From positions 331,501 through 395,500 of the forward strand of contig NZ_CP025628.1 of NCBI RefSeq assembly GCF_003072465.1: a stretch of 64,000 nt of DNA. The letters run 5' to 3'. The notes beneath the pieces were generated by a model. The model made no database searches, was not told where the DNA came from, and worked only from the letters and a program-made list of their open reading frames with translations. The position numbers and the translations under genes are program-made. Origin of the DNA: Candidatus Kinetoplastibacterium sorsogonicusi. GTDB taxonomy: Bacteria > Pseudomonadota > Gammaproteobacteria > Burkholderiales > Burkholderiaceae_B. Positions 27,144-36,312 of the stretch are shown piece by piece (positions within the stretch are counted from its first letter, which is position 1; each line of letters opens with the position of its first letter).

Positions 27144-28202
27144 TTATGAAATTTTATTTCTTTTATTAACAGCTTTAGCAAGTCTATCAATAACTTTTTC
27201 TGTTGTTTCCCAATCAATACAACCATCAGTTATACTTAATCCATAGATTAAAGATCTAGGATCTAATAAATCTTGTCTACCAGCTTTTAAATTACTTTCG
27301 ATCATAACACCAAAAATTCTATTATCACCAGATTCTATTTGTTTTGCTATGTCTTCTATTACAATAGGTTGATTTTCATAATTTTTATTACTATTAGAAT
27401 GACTTGCATCTATCATGATTTTTTCTAATAAATTAGATTTTTTCAGAGCATTAGCTGCTAAATTGATACTTTCAGAATCATAATTTGGTTTTTTCCCACC
27501 TCTTAATATAATATGACAATCTTCATTACCATTTGTAGATACGATAGCTGAATGTCCTCCTTTAGTTACAGATAAAAAGTTATGAGGATTTGATGCAGAT
27601 TTGATAGCATCTATAGCTATTTTTATATTTCCATCTGTACCATTTTTAAAACCTACAGGACATGAAAGACCAGAAGAAAGTTCTCTGTGTACCTGACTTT
27701 CAGTTGTTCTTGCACCAATTGCACCCCACGAAACCAGATCCGCAATATATTGAGGAGTTATCATATCTAAATATTCACAACCAGCTGATAGTCCAAGAGT
27801 ATTTATTTCTAATAATAATTGTCTTGCAAGTTTTAATCCTTTATTAATTTGAAAGCTTCTATCCATATCAGGATCATTAATTAAACCTTTCCATCCGATC
27901 GTAGTTCTTGGTTTTTCAAAATATACTCTCATAACTATTTCTAAATCATTAGAGTATTTGATCTTTAATTCTTTTAAAAGTTTAGCATAGTCAATTGCAG
28001 CTTTAACATCATGTATAGAACATGGTCCAACAACTAATACTAATTTATTACTTTGATTATGTAATATTTTATGTATTATTTTGCGTGAATTATGAACCGT
28101 TTTTGCAGCTTCTATATTACAAGGAAATTCTCTCATAACATGAGAAGGTGGATTAAGTTCTCTAATTTCACGTATACGTATATCATCTGTATTATGAGAC
28201 AC
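27144..28202 (-). CDS. aroG: 3-deoxy-7-phosphoheptulonate synthase (AroG type)
   Basis: Joins PEP and erythrose-4-phosphate to DAHP, the first step to chorismate and aromatic amino acids. The 352-residue class I enzyme has LVVGPCSIHDVKAAIDYAKLLKEL, MRVYFEKPRTTIGWKGLINDPDMD, GARTTESQVHRELSSGLSCPVGFKNGTDG and DASHSNSNKN, all catalytic or PEP-binding. It begins with a GTG (28202) preceded by GGAG at 9 bases. Which amino acid inhibits it cannot be told from sequence. It stands between tldD and mnmA, each with its own spacer, so it is probably a single transcription unit. Confidence 0.96.
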   Translation of the reverse strand: MSHNTDDIRIREIRELNPPSHVMREFPCNIEAAKTVHNSRKIIHKILHNQSNKLVLVVGPCSIHDVKAAIDYAKLLKELKIKYSNDLEIVMRVYFEKPRTTIGWKGLINDPDMDRSFQINKGLKLARQLLLEINTLGLSAGCEYLDMITPQYIADLVSWGAIGARTTESQVHRELSSGLSCPVGFKNGTDGNIKIAIDAIKSASNPHNFLSVTKGGHSAIVSTNGNEDCHIILRGGKKPNYDSESINLAANALKKSNLLEKIMIDASHSNSNKNYENQPIVIEDIAKQIESGDNRIFGVMIESNLKAGRQDLLDPRSLIYGLSITDGCIDWETTEKVIDRLAKAVNKRNKIS

Positions 28203-28408
28203 AATAATAAACTCCAGAAGGATTAGTTACTTTATTTAACAAAATAATGAAATTTAATTACTAATTCAAAAAGAAATAATATAAATTTCATAAATTAACT
28301 ATTATAACTATAACTTAAAAATATGTAATAATATAAAAATATATGTTAAATTATATATACTAATACGATAGTCGTTGTATATAAATGCAATTTGTACACA
28401 ATTATGAA

Positions 28409-29875
28409 TTAATTATTATGTGTACCACCAACAGTAATATTATCTATTAATAAAGTTGGTATTCCGACTCCAACAGGGACATTTTGACCATCTTTGCCAC
28501 AAGTACCAACTCCTGAATCTAATTTCAGGTCATTTCCTATTAAAGATATTTTTTTCATCACATCAGGTCCATTACCTATTATCATAGCATTTTTTATTGG
28601 ATGCGTAATATTACCATTTTCAATTAAATAAGCTTCAGAAGTAGAAAAAACAAATTTACCATTTGTAATATCTACTTGACCTCCTGAAAAATTAACTGCA
28701 TAAATACCTTTTTTTACGGAAGTAATAATTTCTTGAGGATCGTATTCACCAGAGAGCATATAAGTATTAGTCATTCTAGGTAATGGAATATGTGCAAATG
28801 ACTCTCTTCTTCCATTACCTGTTGGTGTAGTATTCATTAATTTTGAATTTAAAATATCTTGCATGTAACCTTTAAGAATACCATTTTCTATTAATACATT
28901 TGATTTTGTTTCATTACCTTCATCATCAATGTTTAAAGAACCTCTTCTATTTTCTAAAGTACCATTATCTAAAATTGTGATATTTTTTGAAGTGACTAAT
29001 TCTCCAATTTTATCAGAAAAAATACTAGATTTTTTTCTATTAAAATCACCTTCTAATCCATGTCCAACTGCTTCATGTAATAAAATACCAGGCCATCCAG
29101 ATGCTAATACAACTGGCATTTCTCCTGCTGGAGATGCTTTAGAAGAAAGGTTATTGATAGCTTCTTTAACAGCTCTTGTTGCATATTGCAATAAAATTTC
29201 ATCTGAAAAATATTTAATATCACTCCTAGCACCACCAGCTGCATATCCTTTTTCACGATGACCAAGAGAATTTTCTGCTATTACTGTAATAGATAAATGT
29301 ACTAAAGGTCTAATATCAGTAACTAATTGTCCATCACTTCGAGCAATTAATACGATATCATATTCTGATTGTAAGCTAGTTATTACTTGGGATATTCTAT
29401 TATCAATTTTTTTAGCATATTTTTCTAATTTTTCTAAAATAGATATTTTATATTTTGTATCAATATTTTCTAAAGGATTTTTACTATTATAAAATTTTTG
29501 ATTATTATATTGATTTTTAATATAAATTTTTCTATTATCAAAACCACTACTAGAAATATTTCTTACAGTATAAGCAGAAGAAAGCAACGATTTTTTATTA
29601 ATGGAGTCTGAATATGAGAAAGCAGTTTTTTCTCCATATATGGCTCTTATGCCAAATCCTTGTTTAATAGAAAAAGTTCCATTTTTAACTACTCCTTCTT
29701 CTAATCTCCAAGTTTCACTAGATGAATACTCTAAATATATATCAGTATAATCTACTTTATATAAAAGTATTTCATTTATGATTTGAAATAAATCTTCTTC
29801 TTTTAAATCATTTTGATCAAGCAGAAAAAATTTTGCTAATTTAAAATTATTTATTGAATTATCATTAATTTTCAT
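28409..29875 (-). CDS. tldD: Metalloprotease TldD
   Basis: A 488-residue subunit of the TldD/TldE (PmbA) protease, which degrades unfolded peptides and processes small modified peptides. The zinc motif HEAVGHGLEGD is at 267-277, with H267 and H271 as likely ligands and E268 as catalytic residue. The C-terminal region has GLYxVNFSGGQVD-type sequence (KKGIYAVNFSGGQVDITNGKF) and FAHIPLPRMTNTYM. The partner tldE is not in the window. It is full length. A 206-bp gap separates it from aroG downstream. Confidence 0.94.
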   Translation of the reverse strand: MKINDNSINNFKLAKFFLLDQNDLKEEDLFQIINEILLYKVDYTDIYLEYSSSETWRLEEGVVKNGTFSIKQGFGIRAIYGEKTAFSYSDSINKKSLLSSAYTVRNISSSGFDNRKIYIKNQYNNQKFYNSKNPLENIDTKYKISILEKLEKYAKKIDNRISQVITSLQSEYDIVLIARSDGQLVTDIRPLVHLSITVIAENSLGHREKGYAAGGARSDIKYFSDEILLQYATRAVKEAINNLSSKASPAGEMPVVLASGWPGILLHEAVGHGLEGDFNRKKSSIFSDKIGELVTSKNITILDNGTLENRRGSLNIDDEGNETKSNVLIENGILKGYMQDILNSKLMNTTPTGNGRRESFAHIPLPRMTNTYMLSGEYDPQEIITSVKKGIYAVNFSGGQVDITNGKFVFSTSEAYLIENGNITHPIKNAMIIGNGPDVMKKISLIGNDLKLDSGVGTCGKDGQNVPVGVGIPTLLIDNITVGGTHNN

Positions 29876-30510
29876 ATATTTTTTAAAACTATAATTATCT
29901 TGGAAAGTTATTATATTACCATGTATTATGGTTACAATGAATCCAGCATGTATTTATAATAAATTAATTTTAAATTAGCAAAATTTTTTCTGTTATTGTT
30001 AATTATAATTATTCATAGCAAAATTTAATAATTTTATTACATTATAATGATTGTTTTTCTCAATGGTATATTGTACAAAATTTATTAAATAAATATATAT
30101 TGCAAATACATAACAAATAAAAGTGCCGTTTAAATAACAAATATTTATTAGATATTTTATCTAATCAAATGAAATAGATTCAGTGTATAAGGCATAATTA
30201 TAAATTGTTAACTATTTTTAGTAATTTCTATTAAAAAATAACTAATATAGAAAAGCCAAAATATTAATTTAGTATAATTAATAAAATCAATAGAATTTTT
30301 TATAATATATTTAACAAACAAAATATTTTCAGATTTTATTTATATATAATAAAAACTTTTCTTTTACAAATATTGGAATAATGTTCTATTAAATGTATCA
30401 TTAAAATATCTAGTATCAATAAAATTTGATGTAGTAGAAAAAATTGTAATAATATATACATGAAAATAACATAATAATCCAAATAAATGCATTATCATTG
30501 ATTTAAATTT
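29876..30510. other. 635-bp gene-free stretch, probably decayed pepN
   Basis: No open frame, tRNA or known RNA is visible. It contains frequent stops and is A/T-rich throughout, next to the pepN remnant at 30511-30756 in the place where pepN lies before fbp in relatives. It is best read as largely eroded pepN DNA plus the tldD upstream region. I cannot align any specific piece to PepN in this part. Confidence 0.45.
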
Positions 30511-30756
30511 TTGAAAAAACATATTGCAGAGCAGTTATTAGAAGATTTCTATAAAAGATATAAATATAATCATACAATAGATAAATGTTTTGCTATACAA
30601 GCAAGTTCTAGATATATAAGTATCTTTGATATAAATAGAGTCAAAGCATTGATATTTAAATTTTGTATTAATAATATAAGATCATTTCATAAAATAGATG
30701 GTTCTGATTACAATTTTTGGATGAGTTATATAATAAAGATTGACACAATAAATTAA
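30511..30756 (+). pseudogene. pepN: Remnant of aminopeptidase N C-terminal end
   Basis: An 81-codon open stretch with a TTG start. Its sequence matches the C-terminal domain of PepN: LLEDFYKRYKYNHTIDKCFAIQASS corresponds to the ...DKWFALQA... segment, and NRVKALIFKFCINNIRSFHKIDGSDYNFW matches NPNRxRSLIxxFxxxNPxxFHxxDGxGYxFL. Relative to E. coli PepN about 15 residues are deleted between these blocks, and the final part is missing after a TAA. PepN should be about 870 residues, so the zinc-protease domain is gone. The position directly before fbp is the same as in Bordetella relatives. A new small protein is possible but less likely. Confidence 0.8.
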
Positions 30757-30804
30757 GAGTGATCTTATAATTTTAAATAAATTATAAGATCACTCTTAAT
30801 TTAT
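30748..30804. repeat. 26-bp perfect inverted repeat, possible terminator
   Basis: Arms 30748-30773 and 30779-30804 are perfect reverse complements with a 5-base TAAAT loop. The left arm contains the stop codon of the pepN remnant. No long U tract follows on the plus strand, though the stem itself is A/T-rich at the base. It is the longest perfect stem I noticed in the window. Confidence 0.75.
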
Positions 30805-30858
30805 CCAAACATATTTTAGAAATTATTAATAATTTGTTAAATTTATCCAGGTAATCAT

Positions 30859-31872
30859 ATGAGACATAAAACTTTAAAAGAATATATATTTGAAAAAAAA
30901 GTAAATGAAATTTTAGATAACGAATTATGCTTGCTAATAGAAACAATATCTTGTTCTTGTAAAAAGATATCTTCTTTAATACGCAAAGGTGCTTTAGAGA
31001 ATATATTTGGTGATATAGGACATATTAATATTCAAGGTGAAGAACAAAAAAAATTGGATGTTATAGCTAATGAAATTTTTTTAAAAATTAATGAAAAAAG
31101 CGGGACATTGTGCGGGATGGCTTCTGAAGAAATGGAAGATATATATCAAATTTCATCTAATAAAAAAGGTAAATACTTATTGATATTTGACCCTTTAGAT
31201 GGTTCTTCTAATATTAATGTAAATGTCTCTATTGGTTCTATATTTTCAGTAGTTTTAAATAATAATTACAATGAAAATTCTTTAGTTAATAAAAAAGATT
31301 TCTTAATACCTGGTAATAAACAAATATTTGCTGGATATGCTCTTTACGGTCCTCAAACCATACTAGTAATTACTTTAGGTAAAGGAGTATATGGTTTTAC
31401 ATTAGATATAAATACTAATGATTGGATTTTAACTCATGAAAATATTACTATTCCACAAAGTACAAATAATTTTTCTATAAATATGTCAAATATGAATTAT
31501 TGGAATAATCCTATTAAAAAATATATAGAAGATTGCTTAATTGGTAATAAAGGTCCTTTAAGAAAAAATTATAATATGAGATGGGTTGGTTCTATGGTAT
31601 CAGATATACATAGAATATTAATTCAAGGTGGAATTTTTATATATCCTCCAGATTCTAGAGAATCATATAAATTTGGTAAAATAAGATTAATGTATGAAGC
31701 AAATCCTATAAGCTTTATTATAGAGCAAGCTAAAGGATCAGCTATTAATGGTATTGATAGGATTTTAGATATCATACCTAAAAATATACACGAAAGAATA
31801 GGAATAATTTTGGGATCTGAAAAAGAAGTTTCTATAATAAAAAATTATTATAAAAACAATAATAAATGCTAA
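30859..31872 (+). CDS. fbp: Fructose-1,6-bisphosphatase class I
   Basis: Gluconeogenic enzyme that converts fructose-1,6-bisphosphate to fructose-6-phosphate. The 337-residue protein has GEEQKKLDVIANEIF, SEEMEDI (metal ligands), the metal site FDPLDGSSNINVNVSIGSIFSV, and the substrate pocket MRWVGSMVSDIHRIL and FGKIRLMYEANPISFIIEQAKG. It is complete. Together with ppsA it indicates that hexose is made from pyruvate or other three-carbon substrates, consistent with the CstA transporter. It is convergent with hom across a shared terminator. Confidence 0.96.
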   Translation: MRHKTLKEYIFEKKVNEILDNELCLLIETISCSCKKISSLIRKGALENIFGDIGHINIQGEEQKKLDVIANEIFLKINEKSGTLCGMASEEMEDIYQISSNKKGKYLLIFDPLDGSSNINVNVSIGSIFSVVLNNNYNENSLVNKKDFLIPGNKQIFAGYALYGPQTILVITLGKGVYGFTLDINTNDWILTHENITIPQSTNNFSINMSNMNYWNNPIKKYIEDCLIGNKGPLRKNYNMRWVGSMVSDIHRILIQGGIFIYPPDSRESYKFGKIRLMYEANPISFIIEQAKGSAINGIDRILDIIPKNIHERIGIILGSEKEVSIIKNYYKNNNKC

Positions 31873-31877
31873 TTTTT

Positions 31878-31912
31878 AAAAAATACAAAGGTAAAATACC
31901 TTTGTATTTTTT
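31878..31912. terminator. Bidirectional terminator between fbp and hom
   Basis: Perfect 16-bp stem (31878-31893 and 31897-31912) with a 3-base loop and core AAAGGTA/TACCTTT, having an A-run on one side and a T-run on the other. It is a classical two-way intrinsic terminator between convergent genes. Confidence 0.8.
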
Positions 31913-31921
31913 TAAAACTAT

Positions 31922-33238
31922 CTATACTAATTTTTCTACTCGTATACAAGTTATTTTGTTTTTTACAAAAGATAAAATTTCAATTTTAGAAATTGCATTC
32001 TTTATATCTTTTTCAATTGCATCATGAGTAAGAAATACAATATCTGTAATTTCTTTATTAGATGATTTTTGTACCATTGACTTAACAGAAATATTAAAAT
32101 CAGTCAATATTTTTGATATATCAGATAATACTCCTGGTTTATCTATAGTAGTAATTCTTAAGTAATATGATGTTATTACATCATCTATATGTAAGATTCT
32201 ATAGTCAGATAATGAATTAGGTTGAAATGCTAAATAAGGAACTCGATAATGTGGATCTACTTTATATGATCTAGTAACATCTACTAAATCAGCTATAATA
32301 GCAGATGCTGTTGGAAAACTACCAGCACCTTGACCGTAATACATTGTTGGTCCTACAGCATCTGATTGTACTAATACTGCGTTCATTGCACCTTCTACAT
32401 TAGCTAATAAACAATTTTCTGGTATTAAAGTAGGATGAACTCTAATTTCAATTCCCTTATCTCTTTTTTTTGTAATTGCTATTAATTTTAATCTATATCC
32501 TAATTGTTCTGCATAATTAATATCTATTTGTGATAATTTAGATATACCTTCGATATAAGTTTTATCAAATTGTATTGGTATACCAAATGCTATAGAAGAT
32601 AATAATGTGATTTTATGGGCTGCATCTATTCCTTCTATATCAAAAGTTGGATCTAATTCTGCATATCCTAATTCTTTAGCTTTAGCCAGTACTATTTCAA
32701 AATTCATACCAGTATTTTTCATTTCTGATAAAATAAAATTTGTTGTACCATTAATAATACCAGCAATCCATTCTATTTTATTAGCAGTTAATCCTTCCCT
32801 TATTGCTTTAATTATAGGTATACCGCCTGCTACAGCTGCTTCAAATAATACCATTACTCCTTTTTTATGTGCAGTAGAAAAAATTTTATTACCATGTTTT
32901 GCTAATAATGCTTTATTAGCAGTAACAATATGTTTGCCATTTTCTATGGATTTTAAAATTAATTCTAAAGGTACAGTATCACCACCTATAAGTTCAATTA
33001 CTATATCAATATTAGGATCATTAATTAAAGAATAAGCATCATTTAATACAGATATATTATTTAAATCGTATGCACTTAATCTACTTTTAACTTTATTTAC
33101 ATCTTTATCTGCTATGCTTACTATTTCAATTTTTTTCCCAGCTCTACGAGCAATTTCTTCAGCATTGTTTTTTAATACTTCCCAAGTACCACTACCTACT
33201 ACTCCAAAACCTAATAAACCTACCTTCATAGAATTCAT
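31922..33238 (-). CDS. hom: Homoserine dehydrogenase
   Basis: Reduces aspartate semialdehyde to homoserine, the branch to threonine and methionine. The 438-residue protein has the NAD(P)-binding GFGVVGSGTWEV (10-21), IELIGG, TANKALLA, AAVAGGIPIIKAIREGLTANKIEWIAGIINGTTNFIL (catalytic region), ELDPTFDIEGIDAAHK, and a C-terminal ACT domain (about 358-430), which in the family gives threonine feedback. A Shine-Dalgarno AAAGGT precedes the first ATG. In relatives thrC follows hom and alaC precedes it; neither is present here. Confidence 0.96.
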   Translation of the reverse strand: MNSMKVGLLGFGVVGSGTWEVLKNNAEEIARRAGKKIEIVSIADKDVNKVKSRLSAYDLNNISVLNDAYSLINDPNIDIVIELIGGDTVPLELILKSIENGKHIVTANKALLAKHGNKIFSTAHKKGVMVLFEAAVAGGIPIIKAIREGLTANKIEWIAGIINGTTNFILSEMKNTGMNFEIVLAKAKELGYAELDPTFDIEGIDAAHKITLLSSIAFGIPIQFDKTYIEGISKLSQIDINYAEQLGYRLKLIAITKKRDKGIEIRVHPTLIPENCLLANVEGAMNAVLVQSDAVGPTMYYGQGAGSFPTASAIIADLVDVTRSYKVDPHYRVPYLAFQPNSLSDYRILHIDDVITSYYLRITTIDKPGVLSDISKILTDFNISVKSMVQKSSNKEITDIVFLTHDAIEKDIKNAISKIEILSFVKNKITCIRVEKLV

Positions 33239-33429
33239 TTACAAGACCTTTTTAAATTATTAAATAGAATGTTAATTATCACTATGCGTCTTAATTATTA
33301 CCTAATTTTATATTATTAAATATATTTAAATATTATAATAATGTATAATTTAAAGCTATATTATATCAACTTATGATATTTTATTATCATTTAAACTACA
33401 TTTTTTGATTATTTTACAATTTTACTTCA

Positions 33430-33822
33430 ATGTTACATTTTGTTCATGATAATAAAGATATAAAAAATAAATTTAATTCTTATGGTGATGGTTATATAGA
33501 AATTAATAACAAAAAATACTTTCATCCTATTACATTTAATATTAATAGTAATATAAAAACATGGAATATTGAAAATATTCAAAATATAAGTATTTCTCAA
33601 TTATGGGAATCTTGTAATATTATTAATAATAATGATTACCCTGAACTTTTAATTATAGGTACTGGAAGAAAGCAAGAATATATATCAAGGAATTTAATCA
33701 CACCTTTATTAAATAAAGGTATAGGTGTAGAAATTATGTCAACTGTTACTGCAATTTATACTTATACACTTATTTCAGATAATGATAAAAATATTTCAAT
33801 AGGTATATTACCTTTCAATTAA
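33430..33822 (+). CDS. Mth938-like domain protein
   Basis: A 130-residue protein of the Mth938-like/NDUFAF3 (DUF498) family, related to mitochondrial complex I assembly factor NDUFAF3. Characteristic parts are NNKKYFHPITFN, then PELLIIGTGRKQEYISRNLITPLLNKGIGVEIMSTVTAIYTYTLI, with the TGxxQ and MxTxAAxxTYNxL-like patterns. The function in bacteria is not known; a link to membrane complexes is guesswork. A homologue lies in the same area in Bordetella relatives. It precedes pdxA by 7 bp. Confidence 0.82.
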   Translation: MLHFVHDNKDIKNKFNSYGDGYIEINNKKYFHPITFNINSNIKTWNIENIQNISISQLWESCNIINNNDYPELLIIGTGRKQEYISRNLITPLLNKGIGVEIMSTVTAIYTYTLISDNDKNISIGILPFN

Positions 33823-33829
33823 TAATATA

Positions 33830-34840
33830 ATGAATAAAAATATGTTTAAAAAATTACCAATAGGAATCACAATGGGAGATCCTTGTGGTATAGGTCCTGA
33901 AATTATAGCTCGTGCTTGTAAAAAATTTAAATCACCATATGTAGTATATGGTGATCCTTATGTTATGCAACAGGCTCTTCAATTAGTAAAAAATAATAAT
34001 TTAAAAATTATTAAATGTAATGATATAACAGAAGCAAAGTTCAAAGATATATATTTAAATATTATTTCAAAAAAAAATCATTTTAATGATTACAATTTTA
34101 AAAATTATTTTTCAAATAAAAATATAGCTAATTCTATATGTGGAAAAGCATCTTACGAATATTTAGTCAATTCTATTAATGATATATTAAATAAAGATAT
34201 TAAAGCTATAGTAACTGCTCCTATTAATAAAGAATCAGTAAATCAAGCTGGAATAAGATTTTCTGGCCATACGGAATTTTTATCTGAAGCTACTAATAGT
34301 AAAAATTTTGCTATGGTTATGTTAAATAATAATTTAAAAGTACTATTAGTTACTAGACATATTCCTTTATCTTCAGTTAGTAAAAATTTAACTATAGAAT
34401 TAGAAATAAATAGCATAAAATTAGCAAATAAAGCTTGTCTACAAATGGGTATAAAACATCCTAAAATAGGAGTTGCTGCATTAAATCCACATTGTGGAGA
34501 AGGTGGTTTATTTGGAAAAGAAGAAATAGAAATTATTAAACCAGCAATTTTACAAACTTTTAATGAAGGCATTAATGTATCTGGTCCATGGTCTGGAGAT
34601 ATTATTTTTATGAAAGCTAATAGAGGTGAATTTGATATTATAGTATCACAATATCACGATCAAGGCATCATACCTATAAAATTAAATGGATTAGATAATG
34701 GTATTAATTTGACTATTGGATTACCATTTATAAGAACAAGTGTAGATCATGGTACAGCTTTTGATATAGCATGGAAGGGGATAGCTAGTTCTTCTTCTTT
34801 AGAATCAGCTTTTACATTAGCTGATAATCTGCAAGTTTAA
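33830..34840 (+). CDS. pdxA: 4-hydroxythreonine-4-phosphate dehydrogenase
   Basis: Part of de novo pyridoxal phosphate synthesis (DXP-dependent route), making the precursor that PdxJ joins with DXP. The 336-residue protein has GDPCGIGPEI (17-26), TAPINKESVNQAG, FSGHTEFLSEATN (metal His), NPHCGEGGLFGKEE, QYHDQGIIPIK and VDHGTAFDIAWKG. It is complete. DXP can come from dxs at 38.5 kb. The stop overlaps the dnaB stop by 4 bp. In relatives ksgA often follows pdxA; it does not here. Confidence 0.96.
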   Translation: MNKNMFKKLPIGITMGDPCGIGPEIIARACKKFKSPYVVYGDPYVMQQALQLVKNNNLKIIKCNDITEAKFKDIYLNIISKKNHFNDYNFKNYFSNKNIANSICGKASYEYLVNSINDILNKDIKAIVTAPINKESVNQAGIRFSGHTEFLSEATNSKNFAMVMLNNNLKVLLVTRHIPLSSVSKNLTIELEINSIKLANKACLQMGIKHPKIGVAALNPHCGEGGLFGKEEIEIIKPAILQTFNEGINVSGPWSGDIIFMKANRGEFDIIVSQYHDQGIIPIKLNGLDNGINLTIGLPFIRTSVDHGTAFDIAWKGIASSSSLESAFTLADNLQV

Positions 34841-36210
34841 TAAGAATCATTTTTACCAAAATTTAAAAATTTAGTCATAGAGCCATTGAATGTTAATTTA
34901 GTTGTACCTATTGGTCCATTTCTTTGCTTACCAATAATAATTTCTGCAATACCTTTATCCACAGATTCATTATTATATACTTCATCCCTATAAATAAATA
35001 ATATTAAATCTGCATCTTGCTCTATTGCTCCAGATTCTCGTAAGTCACTCATTACAGGTCTTTTATTTTGTCTTTGTTCTAAACTTCTATTAAGTTGAGA
35101 TAATGCAATTATTGGACAATTGAGTTCTTTTGCAAGACTTTTTAAAGATCTACTAATTTCTGATATTTCTGTGGCTCTATTTTCAATACGATTACTAGAC
35201 ATTAATTGAATATAATCAATAATGATTAAACCCAATTGACCACATTGACGAGATAATCTTCTGGCACGAGCCCTTAATTCAATAACATTTAAAGCTGGAG
35301 TTTCATCGATATATACTTGTGCATCTTGTATAATTTGTACCGCACGTGTTACTTTAGGCCAATCATCTGAAGATAATTTACCTGTTCTCATTTTATGCTG
35401 ATCTAACATACCAACTGAACCAATCATTCTCATTACTATTTGAATTGCAGCCATTTCCATAGAAAAAATTGCTACTGGTAAGCCTTGATCGATAGCAACA
35501 TACTCTCCTATATTCATAGAGAATGATGTTTTACCCATAGATGGTCTACCAGCTACAATTATTAAATCACCAGATTGTAACCCTGATGTCATTTTATCTA
35601 AATCTAAGAAACCTGTTGGAACACCTGTTACATCAGAACTACCACCTTTATTATATAATTCATCTATATGTTCTACAACTTGTGTTAATAATGGTTGTAT
35701 TTCTTGAAATCCTGAATTATTAATATATCCTTCTTGTGCTATTTTAAATACTTTAGATTCAGCTTCATCAATTAATTGACGTACTTCTTTGCCTTTAGGA
35801 TCTAATGCTAAAGATGATATCTCATCAGCTAAACTAATTAGCTTTCTCAGCATAGATCTTTCGCGTACTATTTCAGCATATCTTCTTATATTAGCAGCTG
35901 ATGGTGTGCTATGAGCTAAAGTATTTAAATAACTTAAACCACCAATACTTTCTGATTTACCAACACTTATCAAAGATTCATGAATAGTAATTACATCTGC
36001 TGGTTTTGATGAATTAATTAATTTTGCAATATGGTGCCATATTAAGCGATGATCATTACGATAAAAATCTTCCTCAGAAATTATATCTGATATTCGATCC
36101 CAAGTATTATTATCTAATAGCAAACCACCAAGTACTGATTGCTCTGCTTCAATAGAATGAGGTGGTGTACGTAAATTAACAAAATTATTATGGCTATCTG
36201 CTGAAATCAT
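34837..36210 (-). CDS. dnaB: Replicative DNA helicase DnaB
   Basis: Hexameric helicase unwinding DNA ahead of the replication fork. The 457-residue protein has the N-terminal primase-interacting domain (about 15-130, PPHSIEAEQSVLGGLLLDNN), a linker, and the RecA-like domain with Walker A GRPSMGKTS (221-229), IIIDYIQLMSS (Walker B), ALSQLNRSLEQRQNKRPVMSDLRESGAIEQDADLILFIYRDE and the C-terminal AEIIIGKQRNGPIG. It is complete. It is convergent with pdxA, and it is downstream of the rpsF-rpsR-rplI genes, as in many proteobacteria. Confidence 0.97.
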   Translation of the reverse strand: MISADSHNNFVNLRTPPHSIEAEQSVLGGLLLDNNTWDRISDIISEEDFYRNDHRLIWHHIAKLINSSKPADVITIHESLISVGKSESIGGLSYLNTLAHSTPSAANIRRYAEIVRERSMLRKLISLADEISSLALDPKGKEVRQLIDEAESKVFKIAQEGYINNSGFQEIQPLLTQVVEHIDELYNKGGSSDVTGVPTGFLDLDKMTSGLQSGDLIIVAGRPSMGKTSFSMNIGEYVAIDQGLPVAIFSMEMAAIQIVMRMIGSVGMLDQHKMRTGKLSSDDWPKVTRAVQIIQDAQVYIDETPALNVIELRARARRLSRQCGQLGLIIIDYIQLMSSNRIENRATEISEISRSLKSLAKELNCPIIALSQLNRSLEQRQNKRPVMSDLRESGAIEQDADLILFIYRDEVYNNESVDKGIAEIIIGKQRNGPIGTTKLTFNGSMTKFLNFGKNDSY

Positions 36211-36253
36211 ATTTTTAATACAATATTAATTTATTGTATATTTTATAATATTT

Positions 36254-36288
36254 AAAATTACAAGTTATATTTAAAATATAACTTGTAA
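36254..36288 (-). terminator. Terminator after rplI
   Basis: Perfect 14-bp stem TTACAAGTTATATT/AATATAACTTGTAA (36258-36271, 36275-36288) with a TAA loop and TTTT following on the minus strand. It ends the rpsF-rpsR-rplI transcript before dnaB. Confidence 0.7.
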
Positions 36289-36312
36289 AACATAAAACAA
36301 TATATTAATTTT

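Noticed and set aside
28340-28390. Imperfect hairpin TATACTAATACGA/TCGTTGTATA after tldD as terminator
   Set aside because: Stem is interrupted by mismatches and no T-run follows on the minus strand; evidence too weak.
30511-30756. A new 81-residue protein gene
   Set aside because: It has a TTG start and clear PepN C-terminal motifs with deletions, in the position of pepN, so a remnant is more likely.
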